Of a stretch of DNA of 64,000 nucleotides, positions 33,164 through 44,473 are shown piece after piece; the stretch's first letter is position 1, and each line of letters opens with the position of its first letter. Source of the DNA: Marvania coccoides. Lineage: Eukaryota > Chlorophyta > Trebouxiophyceae > Chlorellales > Chlorellaceae. Under the pieces are notes generated by a model. That model was not told the DNA's origin. It saw nothing but the letters and a program-made list of their open reading frames with translations, and searched no databases. The translations under genes were made by a program, and so were the position numbers. The stretch is from assembly GCA_963854735.1 (NCBI GenBank), contig OY978097.1, forward strand, positions 1,054,001 to 1,118,000, given 5' to 3'.

Positions 33164-34148
33164 ATGACGGCATTGAGCGTCACGCGGCTAAACTCCATAC
33201 CAGCTGCCTACCAAGCAGTGATGGCCTTGCAACAAGCCATCTACGAACAGCGCAAACTGGACCTCGTGGAGAACACCATGATTCTACTACAGGTACCGTG
33301 AATGCGTTGCAAATCCCAACGCGAAACCGCAGGCCTTTCACAATCCCAACACAACTTCTTAATTCACAATCCTCCCCCGCTGCCCCAAGATATCCCCCAC
33401 TCACACCTCGCCTCACCACTTGCAGCACTCCCCAGTGTACACTGTCGGCAAGCGAGGCAGGGATGAGGACTTTCGCGCCGGCACCGACGATGTCTTGGCC
33501 TCTGGCGCTGAAATTGCAACGGCGCCTCGAGGCGGAGAAACCACCTATCACGGGCCAGGCCAGCTGGTGGCATACCCCATAGTCAGCTTGAGGGCACTAA
33601 AAATGGGGGCCAGGGCGTATGTGGAGGCCCTGGAGGACATTATGATTGCCACCGCAGGGCGCTACGGCGTCACGGCAAGAGTACGGCAAACACCATTTCT
33701 AGTAGTGATACTGCACCGTTTTTCTACTTTTTTTCTCCCGTCGTTTCCTCGCACGGAATTATTCATGGTCGGACTTTTATTATAAATGTAGGGGAGGCTG
33801 AATGGGCGCACTGGGGTGTGGGTGGGTGAGCGGAAGTTGGGTGCTGTCGGCGTTGCCATTTCAGGGGGGGTCACCCGCCACGGCCTGGCCTTTAACGTGT
33901 GCACTGACTTGGCAGCATTTTCCCACATCGTGCCCTGTGGAGACCCCGATCGAGAAGCCACGTCGCTGCAACGGGAGCTTGGGGCGGCAGAGGCACCGAC
34001 GCTGGCGGCTGCTGCGGCTGTGCTGGCCGAAGAGACGGCGGCCAGGCTGGGGGGAGGCGCCATACGGTGGCTCCCTGACGTGAACGAGCTGTTGGAGAGT
34101 TTACATGAAAGAGAGGCTGAACTTGCAGCGTTGAAAAATGAAGAATGA
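33164..34148 (+). CDS. lipB: lipoyl(octanoyl) transferase (LipB type)
   Basis: Three exons, 33164-33292, 33426-33680 and 33792-34148, all phase 0, give 246 residues. The octanoyltransferase moves octanoate from acyl carrier protein to lipoyl domains, the first step of lipoate synthesis in mitochondria and plastids. Signatures are [28 protein letters not shown], the catalytic lysine in [20 protein letters not shown], and the catalytic cysteine in [10 protein letters not shown]. The N-terminus is short and not clearly a targeting peptide, so the compartment is uncertain. The C-terminus adds a Glu/Leu-rich helix. Confidence 0.95.
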
Positions 34149-34294
34149 AATCATTTTTTTCGAGTAAAAATAGAATGCAGCAAAGGCTAGAAAATTCATT
34201 GAGAGTCGTACAACAATTTGAATCGGTCAGTCACATTCACGTCGTCGGTTATAATTAGAGATTAGTCATTTGCCTTGACTAATGTTTCCTTAAT

Positions 34295-35521
34295 TCATTG
34301 GTACTCTGGCGGTGTAGGAAATCCCAGGTCCCAGAACCCTTGAGGCGTCGGCGGAGGCTCGTAGCGGTACCTGTGGCGCGACCCCTCGTCCCGCAGCTGC
34401 TCCCTCCAGTCAGCGCCCGCTGCGGCGCCATTTTCGCCGCCCTGCGGCGCCTGCTGCCCGTGGTCACATTCTGGCAGCTCAGCCATCGCGTCCCAGTTCT
34501 GAATGGCGTCAAAGAACCGCCGGCACACATTGCATTCAAACCCCGGCAGCTTGGCGCGCTCATTTTTCTTCCTCACCACTTCTTGGTGCTTGAACTCGCC
34601 CGGCTGAAGGGCAGGAGCAGCCCGCATTGCGGTGCCAGTGGGCTGCTGCTGCTGCCGCTGCTGTGCGCCTGTTGCGGATGGTCTCGCGCTGGGCATCGGC
34701 GCCCTTGCAGAGGAGGGCCCTGCTGGGTCGTATAGGAACCCATCGTCTTCCTTTATGTCGTTTTTCCTTACCGCCTTTTTCCAAGCGGGCTTCTTGATGC
34801 GAGACCCGTCGGGAGCTGCAGCAGCCGCGCCTGCGGGACGGCGCGGGTCTCCTAGTGGGCTCCTGCGCTTGTGGCTGGGGTCATGAACAGCAGCTGCCAT
34901 CCTGGCATGCGGAATAATGATGGCTGCTGTGTTTTGTTGCTGCTGCGGGGGATGACAAAGAGGCTGCTGCTGTGGGGCCGGTTGAGAGATGTCCATCGTA
35001 GGACATGGATCCCTAAAAAATGCCTCCAATCCCTCATCTTCTTCGTCTGGTTCGGCAAGAGCTGGTGCCATAGAAGTGGTCTGCTGCGTTTGAAGTCCCG
35101 GGACTACTACGGCCGCTTGGGTAGTCGCGTGCCGCCCCTTCTTCTCGTCCTGCAGCCGCTTCAGCGTCGTTTTCACCTCCGCGTAGGCTGCCGCAGCTTC
35201 TTTGAGTCGGAGCCTGTAGGCCCGGCGGTCGCTGGCAAGCTGGTCGGCGCGCTGGCTCTGCACGGCGCGCTCCTCTTCCGCCTGTCGGCGGAGCGCCTGC
35301 TCTTGCTGGAAGGCAGCGTGCAGGGCTTGCGTCTCTTCAGCAGCGGTTTGCCCTTGCTGCTGCTGCCACCGCAGCTCGCTCACTTGGCTGCGCAGCGCCA
35401 GGACCTCCTGCTGCAGCTCAACTACGTCGTGTGGTAAGGGCGCTGCAGCAGCGGCTGGCGCTGAGAGTGGCACCACAGCCGCAGGATCGGTGGCGAGGAA
35501 AAGGTCCTCGGGGAACGACAT
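34295..35521 (-). CDS. CtIP/Sae2/COM1-type DNA-end resection protein
   Basis: Single exon of 408 residues. Residues 25-130 form a Gln/Glu/Arg-rich coiled coil (VELQQEVLALRSQVSELRW and following), as expected for tetramerisation. The conserved C-terminal block is clear: HQEVVRKKNERAKLPGFECN, CNVCRRFFDAI, CDHG, and RDEGSRHRYRYEPPPTPQGF followed by WDLGFPTP. That CxxC plus RHR----PP-TP--FW block defines CtIP (animals), Sae2/Ctp1 (yeasts) and COM1/GR1 (plants), the partners of MRN/MRX that start 5' resection of double-strand breaks in recombination and meiosis. The middle is Gln/Pro-rich and disordered. Confidence 0.9.
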   Translation of the reverse strand: MSFPEDLFLATDPAAVVPLSAPAAAAAPLPHDVVELQQEVLALRSQVSELRWQQQQGQTAAEETQALHAAFQQEQALRRQAEEERAVQSQRADQLASDRRAYRLRLKEAAAAYAEVKTTLKRLQDEKKGRHATTQAAVVVPGLQTQQTTSMAPALAEPDEEDEGLEAFFRDPCPTMDISQPAPQQQPLCHPPQQQQNTAAIIIPHARMAAAVHDPSHKRRSPLGDPRRPAGAAAAAPDGSRIKKPAWKKAVRKNDIKEDDGFLYDPAGPSSARAPMPSARPSATGAQQRQQQQPTGTAMRAAPALQPGEFKHQEVVRKKNERAKLPGFECNVCRRFFDAIQNWDAMAELPECDHGQQAPQGGENGAAAGADWREQLRDEGSRHRYRYEPPPTPQGFWDLGFPTPPEYQ

Positions 35522-36025
35522 CCTGGCCCGCAGGCGTTGGGAACTGCCTTCCCAGACTTCCCAAGATTTTGATTATCGTTGGCTGCGAATAAAACGCAAA
35601 AAAAATCGCGAACAAACACAAACAGTTGATCGAAGGAACACTTTCGACAGACTGCGATGCGCAGCTGCTGGCCTATGAACTGGGTTGAGGAAGTTGAATC
35701 AAAATAAGTGTCTCAGGAAGGGTGAGAGAAGCGAAAAATAGCGAACAGCGAGCTTGTTCATGCTGCGAATGCTGTGATTTTCCTCGAGTTTTGACCTTTT
35801 CTAAAGTTTTTGGCTGGCCAGCGAACATATGATGCTGGACGAGGGGCACCTTGCATGATTTTGATAGCTCCACCCTGGTGAGCAGGCGTTGAGCTGGTCT
35901 ATTGTGCCGCCATTTTGATTGAAGTTGACCGAGACAGTCAAACGTTGGAGGCCCCGCTTTAAAGTCTCAATCCCCCGCTTTCCCTCTCTATTGCCGCCGT
36001 AAAAAAATCAAAAATCAGTGACTCG
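35522..36025. other. divergent intergenic region (promoter side of two genes)
   Basis: About 500 bases between the divergently transcribed CtIP-like and Dzip1-like genes, so both promoters should lie here. I see no repeat and no coding unit. Confidence 0.5.
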
Positions 36026-37972
36026 ATGGCGCCTCAGTCCGGCGCCGCCCCCGGCACGCCGCCCTTCCAGTTCACCTTCCCTCAGCGGCGCATCGACTGG
36101 CGAACAATAGAGGGCCTCGATCTGGGCCAGGTGGTGAGTGCTACAGTGGCTTAAACTCGGTCTCCAGTTCATTGCGACAGGGCAGGGCCGTACTGACCTA
36201 TCTCATTTTTATATGGTATGCAGATTAGGACCACCGACCTGGATTCGTTGGAGAAGGTCCTGGAGACTGTGGCTTATGGCAGCCTGCGGAGGCAGAGCCA
36301 CGGGGAGATGACGGTCCACACCATGCGCCGGCTGTTTGAGGTGTCGCAGCTCACGGTGCAGTATCTGCTGTACGTGCAAAACCGGCTTGCTTCGGACGTG
36401 CGCAATGCCAAGGTGAGATGAATATCATTTTGCTACTTAAAACTGATATCAAATCGTTATATATAAACAATTAATAAAATATGTCACAACATATGAATGC
36501 AGGGCCAGTTGGAGAGTACCGGGCGTGAGGTGAAGACTCTGCAGGAGTGCGTGGCTCAGCTGCGGCGCGAGGCGGAGTCTGCAGAGCGAGAGGCGCGGCA
36601 CACCCGCCGCATGCTCCGGGTGGCCCTCGCCCAGGTGGATGCAGCGTACAAGACCGCGGCCCCCTCTGCACCGCCGCCGCCGAGCCTTTCTGTCCCGCCG
36701 CCCGACCCAGAGGCAGCAGAGCGGCTGAAGCGGCTTGAGGACGGCATTGGGGAGTTGATCAGTAGAAAATATACCAAATCCAGCAGTGGGGAAGGCTACA
36801 GCAGCGCCCCTCAGTTGTCGAAGCTGGACAGAATCCCGCTGCAGGAGCAGGCAGTTCAGTGCTCCCCCAGCGGCGTCAACTCTGACGCCCGGAGCTCGGG
36901 AGAGACTGCAAAGCATGTGCAAAGCACGCAATTCTACGCCAACGGCGCCTACGATGCCGGCGCCGTTGCTTCTCAGCAGGTGCAGGCGGCGAATTCGCGG
37001 CCAGGCACCGCTCCCTCCCCTCCAGCTCAATCCAGCCCCACTGACGCTGCACAAACCTCCGGATACTACGGCGGCGGGTCCCGGTCACCCCAGGGCGCCA
37101 CTTTTGCACGGTATTTCCCTGTGGAGTCCCCTCCGCCGTTGCCGCTGCCGCCGCCCCGCCCGCTCCCTTCCCCTGCCCCCCGCCAACCCACAGCCTCCCC
37201 TCCCCCAGCCTCTCCCCTCGCGCCAGATCTGAGCTCCTCCAGCGCCGCCCCCGTGGGGTACACCGCCGCCCAGCACCGCCGTCAGTTCCTGCGGGAGCTG
37301 CCGTACGAGCTGATGGGCCACGAGCGCCCCGGCGTGCGCAGCAGGTTCCCGCACAGCGTCGCCGACCTGAGCGCCGTGCGGCAGGAGCTTAAAGCGGAGC
37401 TGGAGGGGGAGCTGGCGTCGGAGTTGGAGGCGCAGGGTTTGGATCCTTCCATATGTACCGGCCTCACCCCCGGCCAATTTTTGGCCTGCATGGAGGCGCT
37501 GCGACAGCGGCAGCAGGAGGCTGCCAGCCAGATGAGCTTCCAGGACCGCGAGAGGGAGCATTACATGCGTAGTACGGTGTCGTGGCACGTGGACAAGGTG
37601 GCGCAGTCGGTGGGTTCTGCTGCCGGCGGCAGAGAGAAAACAAGCGCAGCAGGGGCAGCTGAGGCAACCAATCGGCAACCGGTGGAACCCGAACGCAGCC
37701 GCAACGCCGCACCAGCTCCTCCTCCTCCTCCGTCACCCCCCCTCCCTCCCCCCCCTTTTCCCAGTTCTGCACCATCTTCAGTGCCCTACGGCCGCTCGCA
37801 CGAGCACTTAGGCGCCCCGGTGGAGATTGCTTTAGAAGACGTGCAGTACGGGGAGACCGACCGCTTCTACTCGCCCCTGCGCCACGGCAGCGAGCCTGGC
37901 AGCCCTGCTTCCCCGGCAGCAACCGCAGGGCAGCAGCGATTCCACGACCATATGACCCTGGGGATCAGATAG
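36026..37972 (+). CDS. Dzip1/Iguana-like basal-body and cilium protein
   Basis: Three exons, 36026-36133, 36224-36412 and 36503-37972, phase 0 throughout, give 588 residues. The first two exons encode the Dzip-like N-terminal domain: FQFTFPQRRIDWRTIEGLDL, then LDSLEKVLETVAYGSL and TVHTMRRLFEVSQLTVQYLLY, followed by a coiled coil (TLQECVAQLRREAESAERE). Dzip1 acts at the ciliary base in animals and algae. The C2H2 finger that usually follows the domain is not visible. The rest is Pro/Ser-rich, with a second helical block (SRFPHSVADLSAVRQELKAE, then GLDPSICTGLTPGQFLACME) reminiscent of the C-terminal part of the family. It ends next to a GATA run. Confidence 0.72.
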
Positions 37973-37984
37973 ATAGATAGATAG
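37968..37984. repeat. (GATA)n microsatellite
   Basis: Four to five GATA units overlapping the stop codon of the Dzip1-like gene; the TAG stop is part of the run. Confidence 0.9.
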
Positions 37985-38380
37985 TGACAAATCGACGACT
38001 TACTGACGCAGCTGGCTCGTGATGGAGGCTCTGTCGTTTTTGTGTTTATTTATGCGAACGCTCGAGAAAATGAGCAGTGCCTCATCTGCTGCCTTTTCCA
38101 CCCCCTTGTCCTCGTTCATGCCTCAGTATAAGGCTGTCAGGGTAGAATATGCCCAGCAATGTGCGTGTACATTGTTACCCTGCTTACATTTTCTACCTAA
38201 AGTACGACAAATAAATTATACAATCAAGGATCCGCCAGAACCCCTGTTTAAACAAGAAACCGTAGCTACTATACACTAGATTTTATTCCTAAAATTTTCT
38301 ATCTTTCAGTCGTCAAAAGGTCAAAAATATCAGTACTAGTGCCCGTCAGTAAGTGTCAATAAAGTGTGCCTCTCGCTTTC

Positions 38381-39930
38381 TCAGCCCGACATGTCCACCA
38401 GCAGCATATGCCCCTCTTTGGCCACCTCCAGCAGCGACAGCGACTCTTCCATCTCTCCGTTCTGGTAGCGAATGGAGGCTGTCAGCGAGGCCATGTCCAC
38501 CGTCTCAATTTTTACTAGGTACCACTGGTTGTTGTTGGGATTGGACTCATCAAGCCAAAACACCTCCGCCACCCGGCCCACCAGCTGTGGCCCAATCTCA
38601 GCTTCCGTGAGGGGCCGCCCAGGGGCCTGCGGCTCTTTGGCGGAAGACAGCAGCCCCGGGATGAATGGTTCCATTGGAGGCAGCGGCATCACTATCAGCT
38701 CAGGGGCGATCGCCGCTGGCATTGCTGCACCGTTACCGAAGCCAGAGTCGTCTTCTTCCAGGGCTGCGACGGCCGCTGCGGTGGCGTGCACTGCGGCGGA
38801 GGCAGCCCGCCGCCGAGATGCGTAGCCCTCGCCGCCGGCCGCTGCTGCTGGCGCCGCAGCGACGCCCATTGCTGCTGGAGCCAGCGGTGTGGCTGCCGGG
38901 GTGACCGCTGCGTTGCCACCACCGCCGCCAGCTCCTCGGCCTCCTACAGGAAAAAAAACCAAAATGTGTGAGAAAAAATCACGCTGTCGTTTTAAGGCGT
39001 TTTTCTCTCGGAAAAAAAAGCAAGCTTTCCCTTTCCGCAAATGTAACTCACTGTTGCCTCCTCCCCGCTTCGGTGCGGGCGCCTCCCACCCAATGGCGTC
39101 ACTGCCCGTGGCGTACCCGCCCTCGCTCCCATAACCCGACTGCTGCCGCGATAAACTCAAAGGAATGGTGGTCTTGCGGGTGCCAGTGCCTCCCCCGCGT
39201 GGCTCCACTCCCACCGCTACCGCAGGGTCCAGATCGTACGAGGGCTGGAAGCCTAAGCGGGAGCCTCCCCGTCGCCCTCCTGTTGTGGGTTCTGGCGGTG
39301 CCACGTCCATCGCATAGTCATCCATGCCATACTCCTCCGTCAGCGCGCCCATGCTATGCAGTTCCTCCGTCAGCGCCGACACGTCCAGCTCCAGCTGCCC
39401 CATCTGGCTGTCCAGCAGCTCGTGCCCGGTTAACGCAAGCTGCACTTTTTCCTCTGCCCACTGGATCAACAGCGCCTGGTCCTCATCGATGCGCTTCCGG
39501 AGCCCCGCGATCTCGTCGGCCGGAGACTTGCCCGGGGTCTTGGCCATCAGCGCCTCGAAGTTCTCTTGGATCTGGGCAGCAAGCTCTACAAAGCATGGGG
39601 CGGTGGGGTGCAAGGGTTGATAAATTAATAGTGTGGGCTTGTTTTTAGTAGGGGAAAGGATGGGAAATGAAAGTCATATAGAAGCTGTAACCATCAAGCC
39701 CCCCTAAACCTTCAGCTGGGTCTCACCTTCTGACTTTAGGTCGAGTTCCTTGATGGTGCGGAGCAGGCGGTTGAGCTCCACAGGGGCAGCGCCGGAATCT
39801 GCGACAAAACGGACCCAGTTTTGAAATCCTCGGGTCTCCGATGGCTGTTGAAGAGCAGCACAGCGACCACAGGGGCGCGCATGAACTCACATTCGACAAA
39901 TTTTTCCAAGTAAATCACTTGATCTCCCAT
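38381..39930 (-). CDS. ING-type N-terminal domain protein with C-terminal Tudor-like domain
   Basis: Four exons, 39891-39930, 39727-39798, 39052-39585 and 38381-38943, phases exact (1, 1, 1), give 402 residues. The N-terminus MGDQVIYLEKFVEYSG, then APVELNRLLRTIKELDLKSE and ELAAQIQENFEAL, is the pattern of the Inhibitor-of-Growth N-terminal dimerisation domain (YLE---E-----PVEL-R----I-ELD--S-EL). A Gly/Ala-rich linker follows. The last 70 residues read LVGRVAEVFWLDESNPNNNQ, WYLVKIETVD, and IRYQNGEMEESLSL, which looks like a Tudor/agenet-type fold. The PHD finger that ends canonical ING proteins is absent. The nuclear chromatin role is inferred. TTACA at 38184 marks a TGTAA after the stop. Confidence 0.65.
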
Positions 39931-40628
39931 TTTGTAGTCGTGGGTGCACCAAGTTTGAGTTGAATTTTATCGACAAACTATTTTGAGCGGCAATGGATGT
40001 GATTGTGGCCGCTCAAGCCTCCTTTGGTCGTCGCAAACTTTAATTTTAAAAATCGAAGATGGACAGCTTTGGGCAGGGGCAAGCGCAGAGTGTGTACAAG
40101 TTCGTTCTGATGTAAAATCGACCGCCACAAACTCGCGGAATAGCCTGTTTTTTAGTTTGAATGCGAGACTCAAAATAGAAAAAACCCCGCTGCAGCTGCC
40201 TTGGTCAAAACGCATTCATTGCAAACAATTTTGTGAAACCAGCGATTGAGGGTCTCTTTTAAATCAGTGGAAAAGCGAGGTGAGAAGCTTGGTTGGGCTG
40301 GCTTGGCGAGAGAACGCAGCTTGGAATATAAAGATGGAGCGGCGGCATGAGAGAGAAAAAATATAGCAGCCGGGAAGCAGCAAGGCAGCGTCGCGAAGCG
40401 TCAGCTGATTTAATTGTATCAAAATTATTTTGCGCGAAAGTGGAAGGAGCCGGTGTCCTAGCCTCAAACAATTATTTCGATGGCAGCATTCATTTTTTTT
40501 GGAGACGCAGCGCAGCGGCTCGTTTGTGGAGGCGGCGGCAGCCGGGTTGATGCGGGGATGGAGGAGTTGAGAACAGCCCGCCGAGAACTGACGCCGTTCA
40601 TTTTTTCTATGTGTTGCAGGGCCCAAAG
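39931..40628. other. intergenic region with probable 5' UTR intron of eL32
   Basis: About 700 bases between divergent genes. GCGAG|GTGAGA at about 40280 and TGTTGCAG at about 40619 could bound a 5' UTR intron ending ten bases before the eL32 start codon, a common arrangement for ribosomal-protein genes. This is inferred from splice signals only. Confidence 0.4.
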
Positions 40629-41140
40629 ATGGTGCAGCCACTGGTGAAGGTGAAGAGCGTGAAGAAGCGCACCAACCGCTTCAAGCGCCATCAGCATGAT
40701 CGCAAGATCGCCGTGAAGGTGCGTTCGGGAGAGAGTAATGAAAAATCAATGGAGCAGAAAGATAAATCGAAAGGGGAAAAAACCGACTGGCCGCTTACTC
40801 CTATTTTGCTGCGTAATTTTTGCAGGAAAGCTGGCGTCGGCCCAAGGGTATTGACTCCCGCGTGCGTAGGAAGTTCAAGGGATGCGGCGTGATCATGCCC
40901 AACATCGGATACGGCACCAACAAGAAGACCCGCCACACCCTGCCCAACGGCTTCCTCAAGGTGCTCGTGCACAACGTGGCTGACTTGGAGCTGCTCATGA
41001 TGCACAACCGCAAGTACTGCGGCGAGGTGGCGCACAACGTGTCCACCCTGAAGCGCAAGGCCATTGTGGAGCGGGCAGCGGAGCTCAACATCAACCTTAC
41101 CAACGGCGCCGCCAGGCTGCGCAGCCAGGAGGACGAGTGA
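40629..41140 (+). CDS. RPL32: 60S ribosomal protein eL32
   Basis: Two exons, 40629-40718 and 40826-41140 (phase 0), give 134 residues, the normal length. The protein begins [20 protein letters not shown], and exon 2 reads [53 protein letters not shown] and [10 protein letters not shown]. These are eL32 signatures throughout. It is a core protein of the cytosolic large subunit. The intron is 107 bases and AT-rich. TGTAA at 41211 lies 70 bases after the stop. Confidence 0.98.
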
Positions 41141-41362
41141 TCTGGTGGTTATTCTGCTTCTGCTTTACGTAGGATTAAAAAAAATTATAATGTACAGTTT
41201 TTAATGCCCTTGTAACTCTAAACACCGCAAAAAATACAAATACATTGTTTTAGGGGAGAGAGAGGGAGATAAAACAAAATTGGAAAAGGGTGGTGTGTTA
41301 GTTAATGAAAAGCAAATAAAACAATACAAACAACTAAGCATCAATCGAATCGCAGCGTTTTT

Positions 41363-42055
41363 TCATTTCGTGTCCTTGCTGCGGTCATTCTTTTTGCTCC
41401 ACGATTTCAGGCCCTGTGCCATCGCCCCCGCAGCTGCTTTAAATCCCTGGGTGAACACCCATTTGCCCACTGGCGCGGCTGCCTTGAGCGCCTGGGTCCC
41501 AACCTCCACAGTCACTTTTGCCGCTGCCGCCGCGCCCTGAGAGGCCGCCTGCCCCACTGGCCCCCTGGACAGGTCGTACAGGGACTTTGCGTACACCGGG
41601 GGGTCGTGCTCCACCTTTTCCAGACTCTTGTCCGCCTTTTGGAGCATCCAATCTAGAGCATTGCCGTCAAAAGCCTGCTCTGCAGGAACGGCCGCCCCCG
41701 CTGCTGCTGCCTCGGCGTGTTCCTGCAACGAGCGTTGCCGTGCCAAGTGAGCGAGTCTAGTAACAAGATCGTGTTGTTTTAAGGGCACTGATAATGCGGC
41801 TTACCTTGTGTTTGCTGGTGCGAAGAAGATAGGCGGAGCTGTGCTCAATGGGGGCCGGCACTGGAGGCTCAGCAGGCGTTCTTGTGATCTGGGGGGGCTT
41901 CACAATGACAGGTCGCTGGTTTGGGCTCATTTGGGGGAGCTCTGCGCCGCGGAAATATAAGTTGAGTTGTTTGACACCAGATCAATTATTGCAGGATATC
42001 CGGAAGGAGCTCCGCTCACCTGCTCTTGTCGCCCCCGCACACGCTGCTCGAGCAT
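41363..42055 (-). CDS. unknown protein with Ala-rich helical C-terminus
   Basis: Three exons, 42020-42055, 41805-41939 and 41363-41722, fit GT-AG signals with phase 0 and give 176 residues. The N-terminus MLEQRVRGRQEQ is followed by PNQRPVIVKPPQITRTP and HSSAYLLRTSKHK. Exon 3 has EHAEAAAAGAAV, NALDWMLQKADKSLEKVEHD and PPVYAKSLYDLSRGP, then Ala/Gly-rich amphipathic helices (KVTVEVGTQALKAAAPVG, GFKAAAGAMAQGLKSW) and a basic tail. The acceptors chosen are those that avoid stops; the second exon's acceptor follows CGCAGAG. I do not recognise the family; the helices could lie on a membrane or lipid surface, which is speculation. Confidence 0.55.
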
Positions 42056-42417
42056 GATAACGACTAACTCCGCGCATCTTCCTGCCGCACACCACAGCTG
42101 GCGACAAGCTGTCCTCAGGGATTTTTCAACAGTTCAACCAAATTTCACGACATTTTTTTGCAAACTGCTGACGTCTGAAGAAGTTGCATACTATGCGTGA
42201 TTATATATGTTATGTTTTAATTTAAAAAAACGGCTTCGTGAGATATGACCAAAGCAATCTTGTGGTGTGGTGGCAGCAGCCACGTCGTGCTTCAAAACTC
42301 TCTTTAGACCGAGTGTATTACAAAGTAAGCATTAGCCAAGCCAGAGTGCAAGATGCTCTGTCTTACCACAACCCTCAGCCCCAAGACCGCTCTATTTCTC
42401 CACTCTCTCGCTCTCTC

Positions 42418-44334
42418 TCATGCACCTCCGTCCAGTCCACTCAGAGAAGCCAGCTTGCCAGACAGCTCCTCAGTCTGAGCCTCCAGCTGCATCAGCGCGT
42501 CCAGCTGGTTATTCAGCACCCGCACCAGCTTGCCCACGGGCGCAGAACCGTCTCCCAGGTTGGCAGCTGCAAAGAGAAAAAACGTGGGGAAACAACGGGA
42601 AGTAATGGTGGGCACCAGAAAGTAACAACTATTTAGATTTCCTCGCGATATGTGGATACAGTATAATAATAATCTGTCCTTCGTTCTAAAAGAACGAAGC
42701 AAAAACGAATACACATCATATGTATATAAAAAGTGTACATCGAAAAAATAATTCGAATTAATTTACCTGTGACTTCGTTGGTGTCTGAGATGGCACCGGC
42801 CAGCTGGTCCCCCACCCTGGTCAGCACAGATCCCACCCTCTCGGCGCGCTCGTACAGCACGTCCCGCTCGATGGCCTCATCATCAGCCAGCGGGCGCTCC
42901 TCCCTATAAAGCCTCTCCGCCTCCGCTTCCATCCCGCTCAGAGCCTCGTGGATGCCCTTCTGGTGGGCCTCCAGCATCTGCAGACGCCGCTCCAGGGACT
43001 CTTGCCCCGCCAGCACCCGCCGCAGGTTCTCCTCCAGCGTCAGCAGCGAGTGGCGGTTGTCCAGAATGACCCGGTCCCACTGAGACAGCGCTTCAGCGTG
43101 CTTGACGAAGGAACGGGAGCGGCGCTCCAGCTCGGAGGTCCACTCGTTGATGATGTCGTCCACGGGCTGGCCTTGGATGGCGCTGGGGGCGGTCAAGGTG
43201 GCAGCAGCAGCGGGAGCGGAAGCGGCAGCCAGCGCGCCCCCCAGCGCAGGCGTCGGTGCCGCCGTGGCAGCGGCGCTCGAGCCTCCTCCAGCTGCGGGCA
43301 TTTGGAAGCTGAAGGTGGCTGCAGCGGCAGACGAAGCCGGCGCAGAGGCGGCGGCGGCACCGGGGGCTGCAGCGGCGGCGCTGCTGGCGCTAAATAGCGG
43401 GGCAGGCGTCGATGCAGCAGCTGCCGCAGGGGTTGAGGCTGCTCCCGGGGCTGCGGCGGCGCTGGGTCCGAACGAAAAGCCAGCAGCGGAAGCCACAGGT
43501 GCAGCCGGGGCGGCAGCAGCTGCTGCAGGCGTGGCTGCCGTTCCGCCAAAGCTGAAACCTCCAGCGGCGGGAGCGGGGGTTGATGCTGCGGCACTGGAGG
43601 CGGCGCCAAAGCTGAGCCCAGGCGAGGAGCCCCCGAAACCAAAGGCGGGAGCGGCGGCAGCAGAAGAAGCCGCAGCGGTAGCTGGCGTTGGGGCAGACGT
43701 AGGCACGAGGTTGAAGGCTGGCGTGCTGGCTGTCCCGGTGGAAGGAGCCCCGAATCCGAAGGATGCAGGTGCGGAGGCGGCAGCAGGAGCAGCTGCAGCG
43801 GGGGCAGCCCCGCCGAGGCTGAATCCGCCAGCGCTGCCTCCACCGAAGCTGAATCCGGCTGCGGCACCAGAAGTGACAGGCGTGCTGCCACCTAGGCTGA
43901 AGCCTCCGCTGGCTGCACCTCCGCCTAAATTGAAACCACCTGCACCGCTGGAGGCAGGAGTTGCTGCTGTCCCACCCAGACTGAACCCACCACTTGTGCT
44001 TGGTGTAGCGCCGCTGGATGGGGCGCCAAAGCCGAATGCGCCGGGGGTGCTGGCAGGGGGAGTGATTGCCGCCGCTCCTCCACCAAAGCTGAAGCCGCCT
44101 GCGGCTGGGGCGCTTGCTGCAGCGGGCGCTGCGGCTCCAAATGCAGGCGTTGAGCCTGGCGTGCCGAACGAGAATCCGCCAGCTGAGGAACCCCCTGCAA
44201 AAATAAAGCAATGATCAAAACACAACCTTCAAAAAGGCAACAACAGCGTGGGGACCTGATGGACATGAATTGTGGATTAATGCAAGAGTCTGATGCATCA
44301 AGAACTCACCAAAGCTAAAGCCTGGGGTGCCCAT
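42418..44334 (-). CDS. NUP62: nucleoporin Nup62/Nsp1-type
   Basis: Three exons, 44310-44334, 42767-44194 and 42418-42566, phases exact, give 533 residues. The first 350 or so are FG repeats on a Gly/Ala/Ser/Pro background: MGTPGFSFG, AGGFSFGTPGS, GGFSFGGGAA, GFGAPSSGAT and many more. These form the permeability barrier and bind importin beta. The C-terminal half is the Nsp1_C coiled coil (AIQGQPVDDIINEWTSELE, VKHAEALSQWDRVILDNR, EESLERRLQMLEAHQKGI-type heptads, VGDQLAGAI), ending LVRVLNNQLDALMQLEAQ. Nup62 heterotrimerises with Nup54 and Nup58 in the central channel. The first exon encodes just the opening FG motif. TTACA at 42318 is a TGTAA on this strand. Confidence 0.95.
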
Positions 44335-44473
44335 GCTAAGTTAAATAATAAAAAGATTGATGTTTGATTGGGCAGGATGATCGCCCTCCTCGAAGCGTGA
44401 TATCGTGTGGCTGGCTTCTAAGATAAACACTGTATAATTTTAAATTAATCTACCAAATCGGAGAGGGGAGAAA

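Noticed and set aside
43102..44214. Plus-strand Ala/Pro/Gly ORF of 370 codons
   Set aside because: Antisense of the Nup62 FG-repeat exon; low complexity only mirrors the repeats.
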